This document shows, in pieces, positions 41,601-54,516 of a DNA stretch of 64,000 nucleotides. Where the stretch lies: positions 14,781,001 through 14,845,000 of the forward strand of contig CM056552.1 in NCBI GenBank assembly GCA_029721515.1. The letters run 5' to 3'. Numbering within the stretch: position 1 is the first letter of the stretch; every line of letters begins with the position of its first letter. The notes below the pieces were generated by a model. That model searched no databases, was not told where the DNA came from, and was given only the letters and a program-made list of their open reading frames with translations. This DNA comes from Synanceia verrucosa (taxonomy: Eukaryota; Chordata; Actinopteri; Perciformes; Synanceiidae). A program made the translations under genes and the position numbers.

Positions 41601-44324
41601 TCTTCTAGATTTTGTTGGTTTTGTGCTGTATTGTATTTTTGCACTATTCTGACATGACAATAATAATTATTTTAAACTTCCTTACTTTTTCCTGCTGTGC
41701 ATGGTAACTGTTGTGAAATAATTTCCTTCAGGATGGATTAAGTTCTAACTGAACTTATTTCTTATCTTATCAATCACGTGAAAGATTTCACAGCGCTTCA
41801 AAAAGATTTATTTTAAAGTCTGCTAAATGTATTTGCAAATTGCGACCACAGACCTTTGCATTTTCAAAGTCAAAATCTATCGAGTATTGCAGCTTCCCCA
41901 GTTTCTCCTCTTCTTTCTCCTCTTCCTCCTTCTCCTCCTCCGTCAGTCCGGTTTCTCCCTCGTCGTCATCCTCGTCGTCCTGGTGTATCTGTGGCGTGAA
42001 GTTGACAAGACACAACAAGCGTATTAAAGGTCAGGTGGATCTGGGATCAGACTAACAGGGCTCCCCACCACAGCCAGCATGCCACAGACACTGGATCTCC
42101 AGGAGTTTTTACGTGGGAGATACATGTTTCGGTTACTGCTTACCTGCACAGCACCTGATGATAATAACCAGGAGTTATCATTTACAAGGTGACAAATCTC
42201 TATGGGTAACACATTAAGACATGTGTATACTTCTGCACACCTTGTCCTGTCTGTGTTTTTTTGGATCATTTGGGCAATTCCTTCAACATGCTTGTGCAGT
42301 GACAGCCAGAGTCAGAGATTTTGCATGCTGGTTCCACTAAGAGGGGTGCAACTTGTTTGAAACCAGATATTAGCATTGCTCTCTTGTTTGGGTCTTATTA
42401 AAAAATCCCTATGGAACAGAAATTGCTATGCATATTAAAATTATAAAAGGCAAGTAAGACTTTCAAAGAACCTACTGCAACTTCCATATTTCAAGATAAA
42501 ATCCACTGGCTCACCATTATTAAAATAAATGTTCCAGGATTAAAGGGCACAGCCTGCTATTTGAATAATGTATAGTCTTATTGCAGCAGCATTAATATTG
42601 TACTTAAATTAAAACCTTATTGCCAAGGCGACCTTGACTCTGAAAATGCTTTGACTTCCAGATTCTCCCTGCTTTTTGTGCGGTACAATGAATCATAACA
42701 GATTCGCTGTGAATATTTGGCTCTTCATGCAGTTTTATCATCACCGTTTCCATGTCTCCCAAACAACCAACCATGCCCTTTATCACATGCACAGAATAAT
42801 AGTATTAAACATGTCTTGCATAGCATCTCTTAGTCCAATACTTTCATATTGGTGTGGGTTACAGTTACATTGTCCAAGGAACAATGTGTTAAGATGGTTA
42901 GACTCTCCTCTCTGGAGTTTATGGAGCACATCATAGCTTTCCATTGTTACATTCTCAAGCTGTCATAACAAAAAGAAAATTGAAAAAGTAGTTGCAAAGG
43001 AAGCTACGACTTTCATTCCATGAAACCCCCTCTGCCTAGGGGTCGGAGAGCGTCAACATGAGCTATCCACCTACCGTAGAGCAGGAGTCCACCACAGTCA
43101 AGAAACACGAGGCACACACAAGACAGACACAAAGCCGGGGGGAAAGGAGGAGAGCAGAGAGAGGAAGAGATTCAACTCACAAGACACCAAACACACTACA
43201 ACAAGAGAGGCAGTCAACACCACCACCACAATTATGATGACAAATGACACTCTTGTTTTTGGCTGGGAGGACGATAAATTCACATCATGGACACAAGTAA
43301 TTGATTGTGTTAATTAACTGTCACAGGAGCTCAGGGCAATCTATGGTGATGCTAGTTGATTAGTTCTCAAATTAATCACTGGCTCCTCTAAAATTTATCC
43401 TCTGATTTACTTCCAAAATCTCCCAATAAGTCTGTGGGCTCACATGGCTTCATCCATCATCTGTAATTATAAAAAACAGCTTTTTATACTTTGTGACTTG
43501 CCAGAAGAAACTTTTCACTTCATAATGCTCATAATTTTTTGCCACCTCATTACAAAGTGTGTCATTTTTCACCACGGCGCCACAATGGAATACGTCACAC
43601 ATTTAAATGACCACAACAACAACATCAAATAAGTAGAGGGGAAGAGAGCTCTCCTTGTGTCCTCTACAGCCTGGGATACAAAAGCTGCTGGTAAAAGATC
43701 AAATTTGATTAGCTAGAGACATGGTTTAATGAATAAAAACTTAGCAATGGCATGAATAGCAACAAAAACTTGAATGATAAATTGTTGAAGAAAAGAAGAG
43801 GCAACACATCACCCCAAACATCCTGTTAACCTGACTTTTTCAGCATGTGGGAGGCACAAGGCGCCATACCTCGCCCTGCATGTTCTTCATGTTGAAGCCA
43901 TCCTTGCCCTTCTTCCCTTTCTTGTTCTTCTTCTTCTTGCAGCAGCATTTTTTGATTATGCAGAAGCAGCAGGTGAGGATGAGCAACGCAGCAACCACAG
44001 CAATGGCAATCAGAGCCCACGGAGGTACTGTCAGTTTCAAAGACAACAAAGCGCTAATTAATAGAGAGTATTAAGGCTCTCAGAAGGAGGCAAGGATGCA
44101 CTGCAGCGTTACTACTTACGTGGGATTTTATCAATTTCATTCAAGAATTTGCTCTTGATCTCCTCAAACATGTCGTTCTTGTTGATCTCTGTGTTGTTGG
44201 AGCCAGAGGTGTCCGGCACCGAGGTGGAGATGAAAGCCTGGGTGGGAGCCATGGTGACGGTGGTGACGCCAGTGGGCTCGGCGGCCACCACGGCCTGTGG
44301 CCTTCTGAACAAGTTGAACTTCAT
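38686..44324 (-). CDS. syt2: syt2, synaptotagmin-2 (8 coding exons)
   Basis: Synaptic-vesicle Ca2+ sensor for fast transmitter release, prominent at neuromuscular junctions. Exons in transcript order: 44324-44120, 44027-43870, 41988-41854, 40763-40596, 39886-39719, 39379-39262, 39126-38993, 38901-38686; GT-AG throughout, 433 codons plus TAA. A lumenal N-terminus with an N-glycosylation sequon (NNT) leads to IDKIPLPPWALIAIAVVAAL and a membrane span, then the palmitoylation cluster CCFCIIKKCCC, a Lys-rich and acidic linker (ETGLTEEEKEEEE), C2A and C2B. All five Ca2+-binding Asp of each C2 domain are kept (C2A MDSGGTSDP, YDYDRFSKHD; C2B MDACGLSDP, FDYDKIGKND). The polybasic KRLKKKKTTVKK and the terminal WHPL (WHXL) motif are present. 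C2B has AC where relatives have VG after MD. syt2 is preferred over syt1 from the linker and from being convergent with ppp1r12b, as in human 1q32. The paralogue (a or b) is unresolved. Confidence 0.93.
41270..41505 (+). repeat. Fish dispersed repeat (GCTAAGCTAAC family), copy 1
   Basis: Phrases 'gacagagctaggctaactgt', 'ccagtctttatgctaagcta' and 'agtggtatcaat' mark a repeat very common in teleost introns. It lies in the syt2 intron 40764-41853. Limits approximate. Confidence 0.6.
41989..43869 (-). other. syt2 intron between juxtamembrane and linker exons
   Basis: 1.9 kb. Nothing recognised apart from chance frames. Confidence 0.5.
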
Positions 44325-44348
44325 TGTCAAAGACTAGGTGCAGCGTCC
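44325..44348 (-). other. syt2: 5' UTR part of the first coding syt2 exon
   Basis: On the - strand, TACTTCAG (AG at 44350-44349) precedes 24 bases and then the ATG. A weaker AG at 44335-44334 would leave 9 bases. Either way the 5' UTR must continue in an upstream exon. Confidence 0.5.
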
Positions 44349-44564
44349 CTGAAGTACACACAGACCACACAGAAAGGGAGATAAGATGCCAAAAGTGAAT
44401 TCATTTGTATCAAAAGGCTTTCATGATATACTTTCTACTCAGGTTTATTGAATTTCTAACAATAATATGTCAGTGGCATTGTACATTTTCTTCTGGCTGA
44501 GTGATCTACCAACATACCTAAATGTAGAGCTGAAGAGACCAGTCCATTAATAAGATTAATTAAT

Positions 44565-44720
44565 GGTTTAGTGTAGCTCGACATCTTTGGGAAATATGCT
44601 TTGTCTCCAAAATTTCAATAGCATGCTGATTATTGATGGCTGAGAAGAAGAGGTGCTAAGTTTAGCATAAAGTCTGAGAGAAATCTTTAGCAAGCTGGTT
44701 CTCTATGTGAGAGTGAGAGT
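44565..44720 (-). repeat. Fish dispersed repeat (GCTAAGCTAAC family), copy 2
   Basis: 'agctcgacatctttgggaaa' followed by 'ctaagtttagcataaagtct' is the opposite end of the same family as 41270-41505, in reverse orientation and degraded. Confidence 0.5.
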
Positions 44721-45978
44721 GAAGTGAAAAAATGGTTACATCAGCATCAATAAAGCTCCCTATTTAACATGTTTTATTTTGTTTGTTTCATAATTAGATG
44801 AACTGGAATTTGAAAAATACAATTTCACAGTTTGAGTGGAAGTCACATGCTGCTATTTCTCAATGAACAGCAGTTTAAACACCTGTGTAGCATCTAGACA
44901 GCAGACTGTACTCCTGGATGCCTGGCAACCTCACAGAGACTGTTTGTGAGCCTTAAGATGCATTCAGACACAACGCAAGACAAATTTCGGAGGGGTGAGT
45001 GGGTGTGATTTGCCATGAAGTTGAGTCTGACTCCTGAGTTTAGCAGCGAGATCAACAGTCTGCTACTTGCCAACTGACAAATGGATGATAATGACTGCAT
45101 CTGTTTGAGAGACGATGAGCTACAGTGAATCTTTTCTGCTCTGTGAAAGATGGAGGGACGTAGCAACACACAGACTGAGAGGCATCATAATAAACAAAAC
45201 TCATTGTCATTGAAAAATTCAACAGAAACCAGTTTCATTAACAAGCACAAATCATCGACTGATAAATGTCACAGCATATAAAAGCCATGAACATTATGCT
45301 GATGATGTGACACTGTGTGAGGAATGAGTAGAGACTGAGGTCATAATAGTGACCTGCCAGAAACAGGAGAGGAGGCAGGATCTCTACAGGTAAAGGAACA
45401 AGATCAAAACATCTACAGCAGCCTTTCTCAATGTGTGGTCATTGAGATTTAGACTAAATCACAATCCTACCCCTTCCCCTTAGTTCTGTGTGTTCATGTG
45501 GAGGATAGGACTGTCCCCATCCTTCTTTGGATCGAGGATTACGGCCTAACAGCCCTTGAAACAAAGATTTTCTGGGAGCAGACTAGAAACCAAAGGGTAC
45601 GGGAATTTTCACAGCATGCAGTGCGAACATGGCCAAACCAGCGGCCAAAGCAGGGCACAAATGAGAGTATTTTTGTTACCTTGCGGCAGTCTTGCCTGTG
45701 TTTTTTTTTGTTTTTTTTTTTCTATATTGCAGAACCCGGGAAACGTTTTAGCTTGTAAACATGCAACAGCAAGGCTACGTTGTGACATTAGCTTTGACAA
45801 TAGCGCCCTGTTATTGTCTGCAGCATGGTAACACATTGTTTACATATTTACTTATTGCTTCTTCTAACTAACCGCTGGCTGTTGACAACATTTGATGCCG
45901 TAGCAGTAATCAAGCAATGTGCGTCCCCTTTCTTAGGGGAATTTTCACCCCTAGTTTTCACGCCCTTGTGGGGCAGCA

Positions 45979-46175
45979 TGGCTCAGTGGGTAGAGTGGCC
46001 CTCTTGTAACCGGAGGGTTATCAGTTCGATCCTGGCGTTTATGTCGAGGTGTCCCTGAGCAAGATACCAAACCCCTAACTGCTCCTGAAGGGTCGGGGTC
46101 AGCGCCTTGCATGCCGCCATCAGTGTGGAAGGGGAATCATGTAAAGCGCTCTGTTTTCAGGGGCAAGGGCACGAG
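45979..46175 (+). mobile_element. tRNA-derived SINE
   Basis: An A-box TGGCTCAGTGG (45979-45989) and B-box AGTTCGATCCT (46023-46033) are spaced as in a tRNA gene. The body 'aggtgtccctgagcaagata' and 'catgtaaagcgctctg' follows. This is a frequent fish SINE type. The 5' edge may begin at about 45968. Confidence 0.75.
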
Positions 46176-46454
46176 GTTAAAAAGAAGAATTGGGATTCAC
46201 CGTAAAAGCATTTCTCAAACTGTCTTAAGAGTGAGCAGAATAGATGTGTTGGTTCTTTATTTTTATTAAATCAGCAACTTTAGTATTTGAAATGTTTTGC
46301 TGTGACATCAGTAATGTAGCTGGCCGTTTTGTGACACAGCCTACATCTGCACCATCATTATGTCAAAAATGACTGGCGCAGTCAATCTGTAATAAACAAA
46401 TAAATAAAATAAAAATAAACAAACATACAAACAGGCTGGCTGATGTGCTGGTAG

Positions 46455-46605
46455 GTGGATATTTTCTTTGGAAAAGAGCCAGACCAGCTGTTTCAAGCCT
46501 TTATGCTAAGCTATGCTAACTAGCTCCTGGCTGTAGCTTCACATTCACCATACAGACACGGAGGGCAATATCTATCTTCTTGTCCGACTCCGCAAGGAAA
46601 AACAA
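46455..46605 (+). repeat. Fish dispersed repeat (GCTAAGCTAAC family), copy 3
   Basis: 'aagcctttatgctaagctat' and 'ctggctgtagcttcacattc' mark a third copy in the long syt2 5' intron. Confidence 0.55.
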
Positions 46606-47824
46606 AATGTTTATCTGCTGTTTGAACGTTTCTCCTGCTACTATCTGTTTGAACATCTGTTGTAATATAAAACACTGAAAGAAAGAGCCGACAAATCATT
46701 GAGTTGATTGACAGAAAATTAATCGTATACAGTTTTTCAAACAGGCAAACTTTTTGTCTTGATTATTAGTTGGACAAAATAAAACATTTCATTACATTAT
46801 CTTGGGCATCTATTTTTCAGACACTTTTCACATCAAACATTTAATCAAGTGCAAAGTTGCAGGTTGTCATAAGCAATTATCCAAACTTTGATGCTAAAAC
46901 AAATAATGAGGCTGCAATCAGAATCAATTTCACCCCATTCAGACGATAACAATGGTCTCTAAACAATAGTTCACCTTTTGCATCCTCTGGAAATCCAATC
47001 CAGCACAAAAATGCTGACAAAATCAATTATCCTCCTAGCCTCGAGTGATCATATTATTTTTTCTCAGTTCTCTATTTGCAGAGTGACACTTGAACACTAT
47101 TACCATTTATGACTGCATTGATGAAGGCTTCTTGTTTTTGTTTTTCCAAAAAGCATATGCAGCAGATAACTGGACACATAGCATCAATTTACTTTGGATG
47201 AAATTAGAATCAATGCATTACAATTTAGTGCAGGGAAAAATAAATAAATTTGTTGGCACTTATTAGATTGTAAAAGACAGAACATTTTCCCTGCAGTAGG
47301 ACACATTTCTGGGAGCCATTGGTGTGACAAACTGGACTCTCTTTCAGTGCTGAACACTGATTTTGGATGCTGGATTAATGCTTTCATGCCCCCCACCCGC
47401 TCAACATAATGCTAAAGGATAATCGGCAACTTGACAAGCGTTTACTTGTTCTGCAGCTATAACATCTCCATGTTTGTTTGCTTTTGCTTCAGGGTGGAGC
47501 AATTAATATATTTTCAAACGTGCAAAGAGAGAATTATGTGATTCACTCTTTTTTGTATTTCTTAGTAGTTTAATATCACTGCTAGCACTGATAAGCAAAA
47601 GAGAAAATGAAACATCAAACAAAACATTTTAAAAAAATTGTGTGCTTGTGGGAGTAAATATACTGTACATCTAAAAGCACTAAAATAAAATGATGTGTCT
47701 CGGTTTAAAAGGCAGACTATTTCAATCCGTGGTTTAAAATGAGTGCAGACAACAGTGTACAGAGTGCAGGTTTTCACAGACGCAAACACACATCCAGAAG
47801 AGTTTGTGTATCAAATTAGAGTGA

Positions 47825-48355
47825 TGTGCAGAGACTCAGAGAGGAGGACGTTAGCAAAGCTCACATCCATCATCCAAGCAGCTCCTTCAGCTGCAGACTC
47901 AGACTTCCACCCTGCATGAAGGAGCTACAGCGGGTCATTCCTACCATCAGCAAAAAGACCTGATGACATCACAGATTCACTGGCTGATGTTGAAACAACT
48001 GGACTGGACTGGATGTTAAACCAATTGCACTACTTTTTATTGTAATGAATTATTTGCACTGTTATTTTTTTTATTTAATTTTATTTCTACGGGTCACAAC
48101 TACATAACATATCATAAAAATAAATTTTATTCACCTAATAATTGTGTTTAACATTTCACTTGGAATTAAAAATATATTTTTCCTCCTTTGTTATTTAGCA
48201 CATAATGTAAGTATGTAAATATTCATTCTATTATTAGTATTACTTATTCTATTACTCTTTGCTGTTGTTTTTTTTTTTTTTTACTGTAACTTTATCTATG
48301 CTGCTGTGGCGGGTGAAATTCGCCCAACGGTAGATAAATAAAAAACTATTATATT
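47825..48355 (+). repeat. Non-LTR retrotransposon 3' end
   Basis: It contains phrases like 'ctgcatgaaggagctacagc', 'ccaattgcactactttttat' and the tail 'gctgctgtggcgggtgaaat' followed by 'agataaataaa'. This is the pattern of 3' ends of fish LINEs ending in A-rich tails. No intact frame remains. Confidence 0.5.
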
Positions 48356-49125
48356 CTATTCTGTTTACATTTCTGTCTAAATGAGCTCATGATGCATGTG
48401 AGGATTCCTGCTCCGCAGCATGAAAGTGAACCAGCAGGCTTCCCTGGTCATGATGTAACCTCATCTTCATTGACTCACAGGCCACAGATCAATATATATT
48501 GCATTCCAACATGTGTATCCTAGCGTGGATCTTTCGCTCGTGCTGAGGTGCTCAGATCTGTGCCGTTCACATATACGGCACAGTACAGGCCCGTGTGCTG
48601 CCAGATTATTGTTGCTAAGCAATCCTGATCGTGTCTGTCAGCCATCCAGAATTGCCCACAAACCTGCCTATAGCCGAGGTGACCAGCCGTCCAAATAACA
48701 AATTGGCTCGAGGCCAGAGTCAAGTCACTGCCTGAGCAGTGGGCATGGACACGATGTGAGTGCAGACTGCTCTGTTCTGCTGTGATGTGATGTATGATGA
48801 TTATAATTAAAGTTTTAGCCACAACAAAGGAACCTTCCAAAAACAGCCACTTAATGTTTGTACAAAAAAAACTCTAATCACCTCTGACAAAACATGTGCA
48901 AAATGACACAAAATTAGTGGTTATGGAGTAAACTTCCATAACTTAGCATTTGCTTTCTCTCAGCAACGAAATGATCAGCGGTAAGGAATGAGCAGCTGAA
49001 TACAAAACAACCAAAAACACATTAGCAGGCCCCTCTTCTTGTTTTATGCCCAGTGTTTTCCTCTGTGCCATCAGCACTCAGTCCTTATCTGCCTTTTATT
49101 TCTGCAGCTCACCACTGGCCAGCAT

Positions 49126-49155
<30 letters not shown>
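49126..49155. repeat. (CA)n microsatellite
   Basis: About fifteen CA units. Confidence 0.9.
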
Positions 49156-49157
<2 letters not shown>

Positions 49158-49324
49158 GATTCACAAGAATATTCATGTAGAGAGAAACTAGAAATAGTGG
49201 TAGTTTATCATGACTCAGAAAAAAAGCAGAGAAAAACCTCTAATGCAGCCATCCTCTGCTAGAGTTATCTTTTTTATCTATTCACGTCACATAACTGCAC
49301 CCTAATTTCTAAAAACAAACTCAC

Positions 49325-49510
49325 CAGTCGGATGTGGTGGTATTCCTCTTCACGAGATGGCCCATCCAACATCAGTAACTACAGCGAGCTCCAGTCCCTC
49401 AGAGCTGTGGTAACATAGTCTGATCTCTCCCATAAGCAGAGACTGCAGTCTCCTCTCACTTCTCTCCACTGCAGCACGACACCCTCCTCCTCCTCCTCCT
49501 CCTCCAATGC
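49325..49510 (-). other. syt2: Candidate alternative 5' exon of syt2
   Basis: On the - strand a purine-rich block (GGAGGA repeats at 49483-49506) leads to a consensus donor CTG|GTGAGT (exon end 49325). This is in the right strand and place for an upstream non-coding syt2 exon, but an acceptor or promoter is not proven. Confidence 0.2.
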
Positions 49511-50940
49511 ACACCATCTCCCCCATTTTCCACCCTCCCGTCACACACCTCCCTACTCCCCTAAATGTACTCATGCACGCTGCCTCTTTACCTCTTTCTC
49601 TCTTTCTCCCTCACCCTATCCTCATTTGTGATGCTGCTCACACAGCTGATTGCAGCATGCCACTCTTTGGTGGAGCATCGAAGGGCAGTTGTAAAAGATC
49701 AATATGCACAAGCCTTGCTAAGTGTGTGTTTGAATAAAGCCACAGATTTCACATAACAGAGATGGATAACAAGCAAGGTAGGCTGACAAACCATTAAGGC
49801 TGTGCTGACTTTATATCACATCAGCTCCAAATTGTATCACACCGAACTCAAACTATTAATTGGATCCCTACGATTGATCTCAGAAAGCGTGATATGACCC
49901 TCTGGAGAGACCTTTTCCTCGTTAAACCCATTCAGGACAAACAACTGAAACCAAGAATGATTAGGTCAACTTGTCTGCCTTTCACTGATCCCTCAGGAGA
50001 CTCGTCGATTATTGGAAGCGAGCAGATTGCAAAGCGGCCTCTCCAGTTATAATCCAAGAAAAGAAAAAAAAAAGAGCCTGCAGGATTGATTTAAAACCAT
50101 TACATCGTAAAACAACAGATGTGTGAAGAAATGTATGCATGGATAGGAATGAAAGTTTCAGACTTGGATATGAGAATTTGAGTAAATCCTCACAGCGTGG
50201 CGTTACATTCATTCTGCAAAGTGGTTTCAAATCAACAAATGCACACAGACGTCCCAAATGTGAGTACTTCTGCACATATATGAGCCCTTTTCAATCACAG
50301 AATTCAATGATTTTCCCCGGCTTTCTCCTCAAACACTCTTCCCCTTCTCGCTCTCCTTGGGGAAATACCTCTGTGTGCTCATGTTCAGCAGCCGTCAGGA
50401 GCCTCCTCTCACTTCAGGTTACGCTGCAGTGAGCTTCTTCCTCCAGAGGGGGGCAGGAGTCTCACACAAAAGTGCTGCATCACAGAGCACTCTGGCTTTC
50501 CCCCCTCTGCTCTCACTAATGTACTGCAAAGGTTTGGGTTGCAACAAAGTCAATCAATCTGTCGATTATTTTCTATTACTCAATATATCTAATCTATATT
50601 AATCAGTGTTTCCCAAAAGCGTGAAAGTGTTTTCATATCCTAGCAAAAGAAATATAGACAATTCTAATTAAATACAAACCATTCAAGATCACCAAGGTCT
50701 TTTGCTTTATTGAGGACTGAATGGATAGCTCACTTGCTTTTAAGTGGAAATTTCAGCTTCTCTAAACCTTTTCATTCAAGGAGTGAGTTGTGTGACCTTG
50801 TCATCGACTTGCTAGCTACATAACCCAAATTGATGTGGGTATGAGAGGATGTAATAGGAGTGAAAAGGAGGTGGAAGGAAGTAGCAAGGTGACGTTAGGA
50901 GGGTGGGATTGTCAGTTTGGTTGGCTTTAGGACTGAGATA

Positions 50941-52178
50941 CACCATATTGCCAAAAGTATTCGCTCACCCATCCAAATAATCAGAATCAGATGTTTCAAT
51001 CACTTCCATGGCCACAGGTGTATAAAATCAAGCATGAAGGCATACAGACTGCTTTTACAAACATTTGTAAAAGTCGCTCTCAGGAGCTCAGTGAATTCCA
51101 GCGTGGCACTGTGATAGGATGCCACCTGTGCAACAAATCCAGTCCTGAAATTTCCTCGCTCCTAAATATTCCACAGTCAACTGTCAGCTGTATTATAAGA
51201 ACGTGGAAGTGTTTGGGAACGACAGCAACTCAGCCACGAAGTGGTAGACCACGTAAACTGATGGAGCGGGTCAGCGGATGCTGAGGTGCATAGTGTGAAG
51301 AGGTCGCAATCTTTCTGCAGAGTCAGTCACTACAGACCTCCAAACTTCATGTGGCCTTCAGATTAGCTCAAGAACAGTGCACAGAGAGCTTCATAGAATG
51401 GGTTTCCATGGCCGAGCAGCTGCATCCAAGCCATACATCACCAAGTGCAATGCAAAGCGTTGGATGCAGTGGTGTAAAGCACGCCACCACTGGACTCTAG
51501 AGCAGTGGAGACACGTTCTCTGGAGTGACGAATCACGCTTCTCCATCTGGCGATCTGATGGAGGAGTCTGGGTTTGGCGGTTGCCAGGAGAACGACACTT
51601 GTCGGTCTGCATTGTGCCAAGTGTAAAGTTTGGTGGAGGGGGGATTATGGTGTGGGGTTGTTTTTCAGGAGCTGGGCTTGGCCCCTTAGTTCCAGTGAAA
51701 GGAACTCTGAATGCTCCAGCATACCAAGACATTTTGGACAATTCCATGCTCCCAACTTTGTGGGAACAGTTTGGAGCTGGCCCCTTCCTCTTCCAACATG
51801 ACTGTGCTCCAGTGCACAAAGCAAGGTCCATAAAGACATGGACAGAGTTTGATGTGGATGAACTTGACTGGCCTGCACAGAGTCCTGACCTCAACCTGAT
51901 AGAACACCTTTGGGATGAATTATAGTGTAGACTGAGAGCCAGGCCTTCTCATCCAACATCAGTGTGTGACCTCACAAATACGCTCCTGGAAGAATGGTCA
52001 AAAATTCCCATAAACACACTCCTAAACCTTGTGGACAGCCTTCCCAGAAGAGTTGAAGCTGTTATAGCTGCAAAGGGTGGACCGACATCATATTGAACAC
52101 TATGGATTAGAAATGGGATGTAACTTAAGTTCATATGACAGTCAAGGCAGGTGAGTGAATACTTTTGGCAATGTAGTG
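50941..52178 (+). mobile_element. Tc1-like transposon, family 1
   Basis: Inverted ends CACCATATTGCCAAAAGTAT (50941 on) and, read in reverse at 52178, CACTACATTGCCAAAAGTAT, extend about 28 bp. TA dinucleotides flank both ends (50939-50940 and 52179-52180). It carries one transposase reading frame, which is broken. It lies in the long syt2 5' intron. Confidence 0.93.
50991..52096 (+). pseudogene. Broken Tc1 transposase
   Basis: The N-terminal DNA-binding part lies in one frame up to about 51265, with the HTH region and GRPRK hook. The catalytic part continues in another frame to the TGA at 52094. Visible lesions are a frameshift near 51267, TGA at 51296-51298 and TAG at 51923-51925. The DDE triad is recognisable: WSDESRF, FQHDCAPVH and NLIEHLWDEL, in a DD34E-type arrangement. 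The C-terminal PRRVEAVIAAKGGPTSY is typical. The element cannot make its own full transposase. Confidence 0.9.
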
Positions 52179-53613
52179 TACTTAAAGGTAGAAAATAAGC
52201 AATGCGTGAGGCATTTTGCACTGTGGCGCCTGTAAAAGTGTAAGACAGACCTACATTTATTTAATTTATGTGCAAAGGCATGGTTATAAACTGAAAATAT
52301 GGAGCTAGCATGCTAACAAGCTAACAAGACTGATCCAAAATGAAGATCTTCATACAGCTGTGTATGCTCGTCATATTCTTCCCTCCATTTAACAAGAACA
52401 CTACAAGGTTTACGATGTGACTGGAGCCTGGAGGTGGTTAGCTTAGCTTTAGCTTGTGTGAAGGTGATAAAATACCATATACCATAAAAAACCATATAAA
52501 TCTCTGAACATTGAATTTAACATGTTTAACACAATCTAATATAAAAAGTTCAAAGTTTTTATTTAATTATATGTGAGGACATAGATAAAATCGAGATAAT
52601 GTTCCTCTCTTCCAACAATATAAATAGAAAAAAAGAAAAATTCACATACAAAAACAGTAAAAAATATTATTTTTTAAATATTGTTTGTTACATCAAATGT
52701 AGAGTAAAAAGCAAACATGATTTTAAAGCTTGTGTGTGATTTTGTAGCTGCAGTGATTTCTTGCCAGTTTGCCTCCAGGTTAAGGAAATAAACCTTGGTA
52801 AGGTTTAGAAAAACCATGTTTTTTTGTTAAAATTAACCCTTTCTGGCAGAAAGCCCCAAAGATAAACTTATTTCATGTGTGGATTTCCTGATGCTAATTG
52901 TTTTTTCCACCTTCAGACACAGAAGTTCTCTCTTTTTTACTGTACTAGTTGCTTCCAAATTGTTGTCAGTGACAGACAATTGATCAGGAGAAAAAATAAG
53001 GCTCGACATTAGGTAAAAGCTTCAGTACCCCTTTAAAATGTCAGGAAGGGCTCCAGAACAGCACGGTGAGCGTTTGCTCTTCCTAGGAAAGCTTGTCCAC
53101 AAGTTAAAGGAATCGCTGATCCATTGTGCCGTCTAAATGGAAAGTTCCTACAGTCAGTAATTATACCATGGCATTTAATGCTAAGTGCAGCAGCAATCAC
53201 TGTAAATCTTCATTGGCAGTAGAGGAAACTTGGCAACAACAACATCATAATTCACTCAAAAGTGGATTTAGGACACTTCAGATTCCAGACGTAATTGTGA
53301 AATACATTGCAAACAGTAAAAATGGAGGAAATATTAATGGCAGAGAGCCAAACTAAGCAGTGCTATTCTACAGAGAGAGGCAACAGCTAATCTCATACAA
53401 GACTAACAGCCACATTAAATCAAATCAAAATAAAATTTTACTTTGCTTTGTAGAGAATCATGTAAGGCTGCATGATGAGGGATTGGCAAAAAATGTCTGA
53501 AAAATGGCATTTTTTCTGCAAAGCAGATGCAGAGATTTCAGTCCATTTGTCTCCAGTATTTTAAAGTATTTTATATGGATGGAAAACAGAAAAGATGACG
53601 GATTAAAAACCCT

Positions 53614-53665
53614 GTGAGTCTTTTTCTGTCCCTGCGGGGATTAATAAAGCATATTTCTTCTTTGA
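53614..53665 (+). repeat. Retroelement 3' tail fragment
   Basis: 'gtccctgcggggattaataaag' is the typical end of fish LINE or SINE copies. Confidence 0.45.
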
Positions 53666-54472
53666 AATGTGCTAAAAATCAATATCAACAGCCATATAGA
53701 AGCAAACAACTATTTGATTATTACATTTAAAATGTTGTTCTAGCCTAGAGGTTATATAACCTCTTAGCAGATCGACAAAAAATGTAATATAATTAATAAC
53801 TAATAACAGCCAAATAGTGAGTTTGTTAACAATAATAAAGTCATGTTAGAGATGTTTAATTCTTCTGGATTCTTCAGATTTTAAATCACATCTGCTTCTT
53901 GACTCAGCAACTTTGTTTCCTGGCAGAGTTTAGTGCAAGGTCACAATGCAGCTGCACCATCACCTGAAGCGGCGATAGTACAGTACAGTTCACTTGGCCT
54001 CCTAGTGCATTGTGGGATACTCCAGCTCTTCCCTGACTCTCATATCTCCAGGTGCATGAATGAGTAAAACTCTCTCTACTAGTCATTCTTGCTGCTCAGG
54101 GACAAAGAGTCAGGCCTGAGGACTGTGCTGCGCTGGGACATCGATAAAAACGACCACCCAACAATCAAATCCCCCTGATGGCGAACGTACGCAGAGGACG
54201 GCCCAACGCGTGATGCCGCCAGGATGCTTTGGTGGAGATGATTTGTCTCCTCTGAGGCAGTCGAGAGGATGTGGAAAAGACTGCACCCTCTCAGCTCCAG
54301 CGGGGAGTGCTGCAATGCAGGGGTGTAAGAGAGAAACACCAGGCTAGGAGGCAGTTTGTCCACCAGTCCTTCCTCCACTTCCTGCCATGCCTCGCTTCCT
54401 CTCTGCCTCATTGCTTTCATCTTTTACCTCTATCTCTCTAGCCTTTTCTGTCTCCCCATCATCTCTCTGTAG

Positions 54473-54474
<2 letters not shown>

Positions 54475-54513
<39 letters not shown>
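54475..54513. repeat. (CA)n microsatellite
   Basis: About nineteen CA units. Confidence 0.9.

Positions 54514-54516
<3 letters not shown>

Noticed and set aside
45498..45836. Overlapping frames on both strands near 45.6 kb
   Set aside because: No splice sites, domain or similarity recognised; next to repeat DNA.
51391..51894. 167-codon antisense frame across the Tc1 transposase
   Set aside because: Shadow of the transposase coding strand.
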